Source: DASSBG01 sp963800395 (GTDB lineage: Bacteria; Pseudomonadota; Gammaproteobacteria; Xanthomonadales; Rhodanobacteraceae). From it: a DNA stretch of 64,000 nt. Positions 60,750 to 64,000 of this stretch are shown here, piece after piece. The stretch covers positions 124,001 to 188,000 of the forward strand of contig CAWDBD010000014.1 of NCBI GenBank assembly GCA_963800395.1, written 5' to 3'. The notes under the pieces are model-generated. The model did not search any database. It saw nothing but the letters and a program-made list of their open reading frames with translations, and had not been told where the DNA came from. Made by a program: the position numbers and the translations under genes. Each line of letters starts with the position of its first letter. Positions within the stretch are counted from its first letter, which is position 1.

Positions 60750-61277
60750 ATGGCGCTCAATCTTGCGCAAAAGAAAGAGGTCGTTGCCGAACTGGCGATC
60801 ATAGCTGGCAGTGCTCAGTCACTGGTGGCCGCCGAATATGCCGGTCTGACCGTCGAGCAGCTCACCGAGCTGCGCAAAAAGGCGCGTGACGGCGGGGTGT
60901 TCCTGCGAGTAGCAAAGAACAACCTGGTCCGTCGTGCAGTGGAAGGAACCGATTACGAGTGTACGAAAGACAAGCTCGTCGGTCCCCTGCTGTATGCCTT
61001 CTCGACCGAAGATCCCGGTGCGGCCGGCCGCCTGGTGAAAGAGTTTGCCAAGGATCACGACAAGCTGAAGGCCAAGATCGTGGCCATCGGTGGCGAAGTC
61101 TACCCGTCGACCCATGTCGACGTGCTGGCATCGTTGCCGACCCGTGAACAGGCTCTCGGCATGCTGGTCCGGCTTCTCGCCGAGCCTGCCACACAGCTGG
61201 CCCGCGTCATGGCCGAGCCCGCGTCGCAACTCGCGCGTGCGCTCAACCAGGTCGGCGAGCAGAAGAAGGCGGCTTGA
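60750..61277 (+). CDS. rplJ: Large ribosomal subunit protein uL10
   Basis: A 175-residue base of the L7/L12 stalk. MALNLAQKKEVVAELAIIA, AEYAGLTVEQLTELRKKARD and RVAKNNLVRRAVEGTDY are conserved; the C-terminal helix that binds L12 dimers ends LARALNQVGEQ. It is regulated through its leader. Confidence 0.97.
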   Translation: MALNLAQKKEVVAELAIIAGSAQSLVAAEYAGLTVEQLTELRKKARDGGVFLRVAKNNLVRRAVEGTDYECTKDKLVGPLLYAFSTEDPGAAGRLVKEFAKDHDKLKAKIVAIGGEVYPSTHVDVLASLPTREQALGMLVRLLAEPATQLARVMAEPASQLARALNQVGEQKKAA

Positions 61278-61341
61278 CGGCATTTCGCCAATAGGCACAA
61301 CACATTAACGTTCCAGACGTAATTTTCAGGAGTAATTAAAG

Positions 61342-61722
61342 ATGGCTCTCAGTAATGATGAAATCCTTGACTCGATCTCGGAAAAGTCCCTCGTCGAGGT
61401 GATGGATCTGGTCAAGGCAATGGAAGAAAAGTTCGGCGTGTCCGCCGCCGCTCCGGTGGCCATGGCTGCCGGTCCTGCTGCCGGTGGTGATGCCGCCGCA
61501 GCCGAAGAACAGACCGAGTTCGACGTGGTTCTGGCCAGCATCGGTTCCAACAAGGTCAGCGTCATCAAGGCCGTGCGTGCGATCACCGGCCTGGGTCTGA
61601 AGGAAGCCAAGGACATGGTCGAAGGCGCACCGCAGACCGTCAAGGAAGCTGCCAGCAAGGCAGACGCCGACAAGTTCAAGAAGGATCTTGAAGAAGCAGG
61701 TGCGACCGTCGAACTCAAGTGA
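61342..61722 (+). CDS. rplL: Large ribosomal subunit protein bL12 (L7/L12)
   Basis: A 126-residue stalk protein that recruits translation GTPases. It has an N-terminal dimer domain (ALSNDEILDSISEKSLVEVM), an Ala/Gly hinge (about 38-56) and the C-terminal domain EEQTEFDVVLASIGSNKVSV, IKAVRAITGLGLKEAKDMVE. CAGGAG lies upstream of ATG 61342. Confidence 0.97.
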   Translation: MALSNDEILDSISEKSLVEVMDLVKAMEEKFGVSAAAPVAMAAGPAAGGDAAAAEEQTEFDVVLASIGSNKVSVIKAVRAITGLGLKEAKDMVEGAPQTVKEAASKADADKFKKDLEEAGATVELK

Positions 61723-61827
61723 GTCCAGGAAGTACTCATCCCGTACAGTCCATGGATGGGCGTCGTCACGTGATCCAGTCCCTTTCGCAGGCGACCGGGT
61801 CATCGTGCTGACGGGATAGCAACATGG

Positions 61828-61856
61828 CCTGGGGGCGTCATCGCCCCCGGGCTTTA
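61828..61856 (+). terminator. Attenuator hairpin between rplL and rpoB
   Basis: An 11-bp stem (GCCTGGGGGCG with CGCCCCCGGGC, one T-G pair, loop TCAT) is followed only by TTT. This suits partial termination, which in E. coli sets RNA polymerase below ribosomal protein output at the same place. Confidence 0.65.
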
Positions 61857-61907
61857 CCCGTTTGACGGGAATGTGGTTTCCGGATTTGCAGTGGCTCCAG
61901 CACGACG

Positions 61908-61952
61908 CGAATCCCGAATCCCGATTCCCGGCTTTCAATCCCCGCTCCCGGA
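61908..61952. repeat. Degenerate GAATCCC heptamers
   Basis: Several imperfect units (GAATCCC, GATTCCC, CGCTCCC) stand in one orientation in the rpoB leader. They look like a decayed or variant member of the heptamer family seen upstream. Confidence 0.6.
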
Positions 61953-61990
61953 CCCACTCCGGCAGCACCAGACCGCAACGGTGGCAGATC

Positions 61991-64000
61991 ATGACCTATT
62001 CATTCACCGAGAAGAAGCGCATTCGCAAGGACTTCGGCAAGCGTGCTTCGGTGTTGGACGTTCCCAACCTGCTGAAGATCCAGACCAGCTCCTACCAGAA
62101 GTTCCTGCAAGACGGCGTTTCGCCCAAGAAACGCGAGGACAGGGGTCTGGAGGCGGCGCTGAAGTCGGTGCTGCCAATCTCCAGTTATTCGGGCAATGCC
62201 GTGCTGGAGTACAAGGACTATCGCCTTGGCGAGCCGGCGTTTGACGAGCGTGAGTGCCGCAGCCGTGGCATGACCTACGCTGCGCCGCTGCGCGTGACCG
62301 TGCGTCTTGTCATTTATGACAAGGACAGTCCGGCCAAGAACAAGAAGGTCAAGTACGTCAAGGAACAGGAAGTCTACATGGGCGAACTGCCGCTCATGAC
62401 CGACACCGGTACCTTCATCATCAACGGCACCGAGCGCGTCATTGTCTCGCAGCTGCATCGTTCGCCCGGCGTGTTCTTTGACCATGACCGCGGCAAGACC
62501 CACAGCTCCGGCAAGCTGCTGTTCTCTGCCCGTGTGATCCCGTATCGCGGCTCCTGGCTGGACTTCGAGTTCGATCCCAAGGACGCCCTGTTTACCCGTA
62601 TCGATCGTCGCCGCAAGCTGCCGGTGACGGTGCTGTTGCGTGCCCTCGGCTACAACAACGAGGAGATGCTGGACATCTTCTTCGAACACAACGTGTTCCA
62701 TCTGGACAAGAAGGAAGGTGCCACCCTCGAGCTGGTCCCCGAGCGGCTGCGCGGCGAAACCCTGAACTTTGACCTGAAGGCCGGCAAGAAGGTGATTGTC
62801 GCGGCCAACAAGCGCATCACCCAGCGTCATGTGAAGTTGCTCAAGGAAGCCGACATCCCTCGTCTCGAGGTGCCGGACGAGTATCTGGTGGGTCGCATTC
62901 TTGCCAACGATATCGTCGACAAGAAGAGCGGCGAGATCATTGCGACTGCCAACGACGAACTGACCGAAGAGCATTTCGAACAGTTCCGCGAGGCCGGTAT
63001 CGACAAGCTCGAGACCTTGTACGTCAATGATCTTGATCGTGGCCCGTACATCTCCAATACCCTGCGCATCGATCCGTCCAGCAACCAGCTCGAAGCGCTG
63101 GTCGAGATCTATCGCATGATGCGCCCTGGCGAGCCGCCGACCAAGGAGGCCGCTCAGAACCTGTTCTTCAACCTGTTCTTCACGTTCGATCGCTATGACC
63201 TGTCGGCCGTGGGCCGCATGAAGTTCAATCGTCGCGTGGGTCGCGAAGGTATCGAAGGTCCCAGCGTCCTGTATGACGAACGCTACTTCTCCTCGCGTGG
63301 CGATGCCGCGTCCAAGGAGCTGTACGCCGAGCAGGGCGAGGGTTCGGACATTCTCGACGTGCTCAAGGTGCTGATCGACATCAAGGACGGCCATGGCCAT
63401 GTGGACGACATCGATCACCTGGGCAATCGCCGCGTGCGTTCGGTCGGTGAAATGGCCGAGAACACCTTCCGCATCGGTCTGGTGCGCGTCGAGCGTGCCG
63501 TGCGCGAGCGTCTGTCGCTGGCCGAAGCCGACAACCTGGGGCCGCAGGACCTGATCAACGCCAAGCCGGTGGCTGCGGCGATGAAGGAATTCTTCGGCTC
63601 TTCCCAGCTCAGCCAGTTCATGGATCAGAACAACCCGCTGTCCGAGGTGACCCACAAGCGCCGCGTGTCGGCACTGGGTCCGGGTGGTCTTACCCGCGAA
63701 CGCGCCGGCTTTGAAGTGCGTGACGTGCATCCGACCCATTACGGTCGTGTCTGCACCATCGAGACGCCTGAAGGCCCCAATATCGGCCTGATCAACTCGC
63801 TGGCAGTGTACGCGCGCACCAACAGCTACGGTTTCCTGGAGACCCCGTACCGCAAGGTCAACAAGGGCAAGGTGACCGATGCCGTCGAGTATCTTTCGGC
63901 GATCGAGGAGGGCGATTTCGTGATCGCCCAGGCCAACGCACCGTTGAAGGACGATGGTTCGTTCATCGAGGAATTCGTGGCCTGCCGTTACCGCGGCGAG
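61991..64000 (+). CDS. rpoB: RNA polymerase beta subunit, 3' partial
   Basis: The first 670 residues of RpoB, the catalytic beta chain. MTYSFTEKKRIRKDFGKRAS, the protrusion and lobe regions (FIINGTERVIVSQLHRSPGVFF), and the rifampicin region (SSQLSQFMDQNNPLSEVTHKRR, then GPGGLTRERAGFEVRDVHPTHYG) are present with wild-type-looking residues. The frame runs off the window. ATG 61991 gives the conserved N-terminus. Confidence 0.98.
   Translation, partial: MTYSFTEKKRIRKDFGKRASVLDVPNLLKIQTSSYQKFLQDGVSPKKREDRGLEAALKSVLPISSYSGNAVLEYKDYRLGEPAFDERECRSRGMTYAAPLRVTVRLVIYDKDSPAKNKKVKYVKEQEVYMGELPLMTDTGTFIINGTERVIVSQLHRSPGVFFDHDRGKTHSSGKLLFSARVIPYRGSWLDFEFDPKDALFTRIDRRRKLPVTVLLRALGYNNEEMLDIFFEHNVFHLDKKEGATLELVPERLRGETLNFDLKAGKKVIVAANKRITQRHVKLLKEADIPRLEVPDEYLVGRILANDIVDKKSGEIIATANDELTEEHFEQFREAGIDKLETLYVNDLDRGPYISNTLRIDPSSNQLEALVEIYRMMRPGEPPTKEAAQNLFFNLFFTFDRYDLSAVGRMKFNRRVGREGIEGPSVLYDERYFSSRGDAASKELYAEQGEGSDILDVLKVLIDIKDGHGHVDDIDHLGNRRVRSVGEMAENTFRIGLVRVERAVRERLSLAEADNLGPQDLINAKPVAAAMKEFFGSSQLSQFMDQNNPLSEVTHKRRVSALGPGGLTRERAGFEVRDVHPTHYGRVCTIETPEGPNIGLINSLAVYARTNSYGFLETPYRKVNKGKVTDAVEYLSAIEEGDFVIAQANAPLKDDGSFIEEFVACRYRGE

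Noticed and set aside
62000..63739. 579-residue minus-strand frame
   Set aside because: Antisense of rpoB, whose frame has every expected motif.

Overview
The window is GC-rich, densely coding bacterial chromosome. The conserved blocks thrS-infC-rpmI-rplT-pheST-ihfA-merR-tRNA-Pro, hemA-prfA, lolB-ispE-tRNA-Gln-prs-rplY-pth-ychF and tRNA-Tyr/Gly/Thr-tuf-tRNA-Trp-secE-nusG-rplKAJL-rpoB are those of Gammaproteobacteria. Heptanucleotide intergenic repeats of the CGGGACT type, an ECF sigma/kinase-TPR pair, and surface proteins with a (D/E)xIFxxGF-like motif suggest the Xanthomonadales (Lysobacterales), perhaps Rhodanobacteraceae-like. The order-level placement is inference from gene content; no 16S gene is present.

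1-20 kb is an exopolysaccharide locus. A plus-strand run carries glycosyltransferases, a polysaccharide deacetylase and a conserved unknown protein. A minus-strand run, in transcription order, carries a UDP-HexNAc 6-dehydrogenase, a UDP-glucuronate 4-epimerase, a Wza-like export lipoprotein, a Wzz/GumC-like chain-length protein, a CpsD-like P-loop protein, an outer-membrane barrel and galE. Between them are two paralogous secreted VCBS/FG-GAP proteins sharing 858 bp with one mismatch, a small MITE with IS5-type target duplication, another glycosyltransferase and a methyltransferase. No flippase or polymerase lies inside the window.

20-28.6 kb is the thrS to ihfA translation operon. It opens with what reads as a complete ribosome-dependent attenuator: an eight-residue leader peptide with three consecutive Thr codons, an antiterminator and a terminator. 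infC starts at AUC, and rplT encodes L20 fused to a Lys/Ala-rich linker and a helix-hairpin-helix domain.

28.6-47 kb is accessory and metabolic: a secreted M4 metalloprotease with three PPC domains, an ECF sigma factor with a membrane Ser/Thr kinase-TPR protein next to a secreted beta-helix protein, a short asparaginase, an AidB-like dehydrogenase, a WrbA-like flavoprotein, a BrkB-family protein, a TlpA-like thioredoxin, acylphosphatase, and the operon hemA-prfA-GNAT-moaB.

47-64 kb is housekeeping: a TPR lipoprotein, lolB, ispE (its 3' end inside tRNA-Gln), prs, rplY, pth, ychF, a tRNA cluster with a truncated duplicate tRNA-Tyr and repeats carrying the tRNA-Tyr 3' end, tuf, tRNA-Trp, secE, nusG, rplKAJL and the 5' two thousand bases of rpoB. 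Inverted heptamer repeats sit in several of these gaps.
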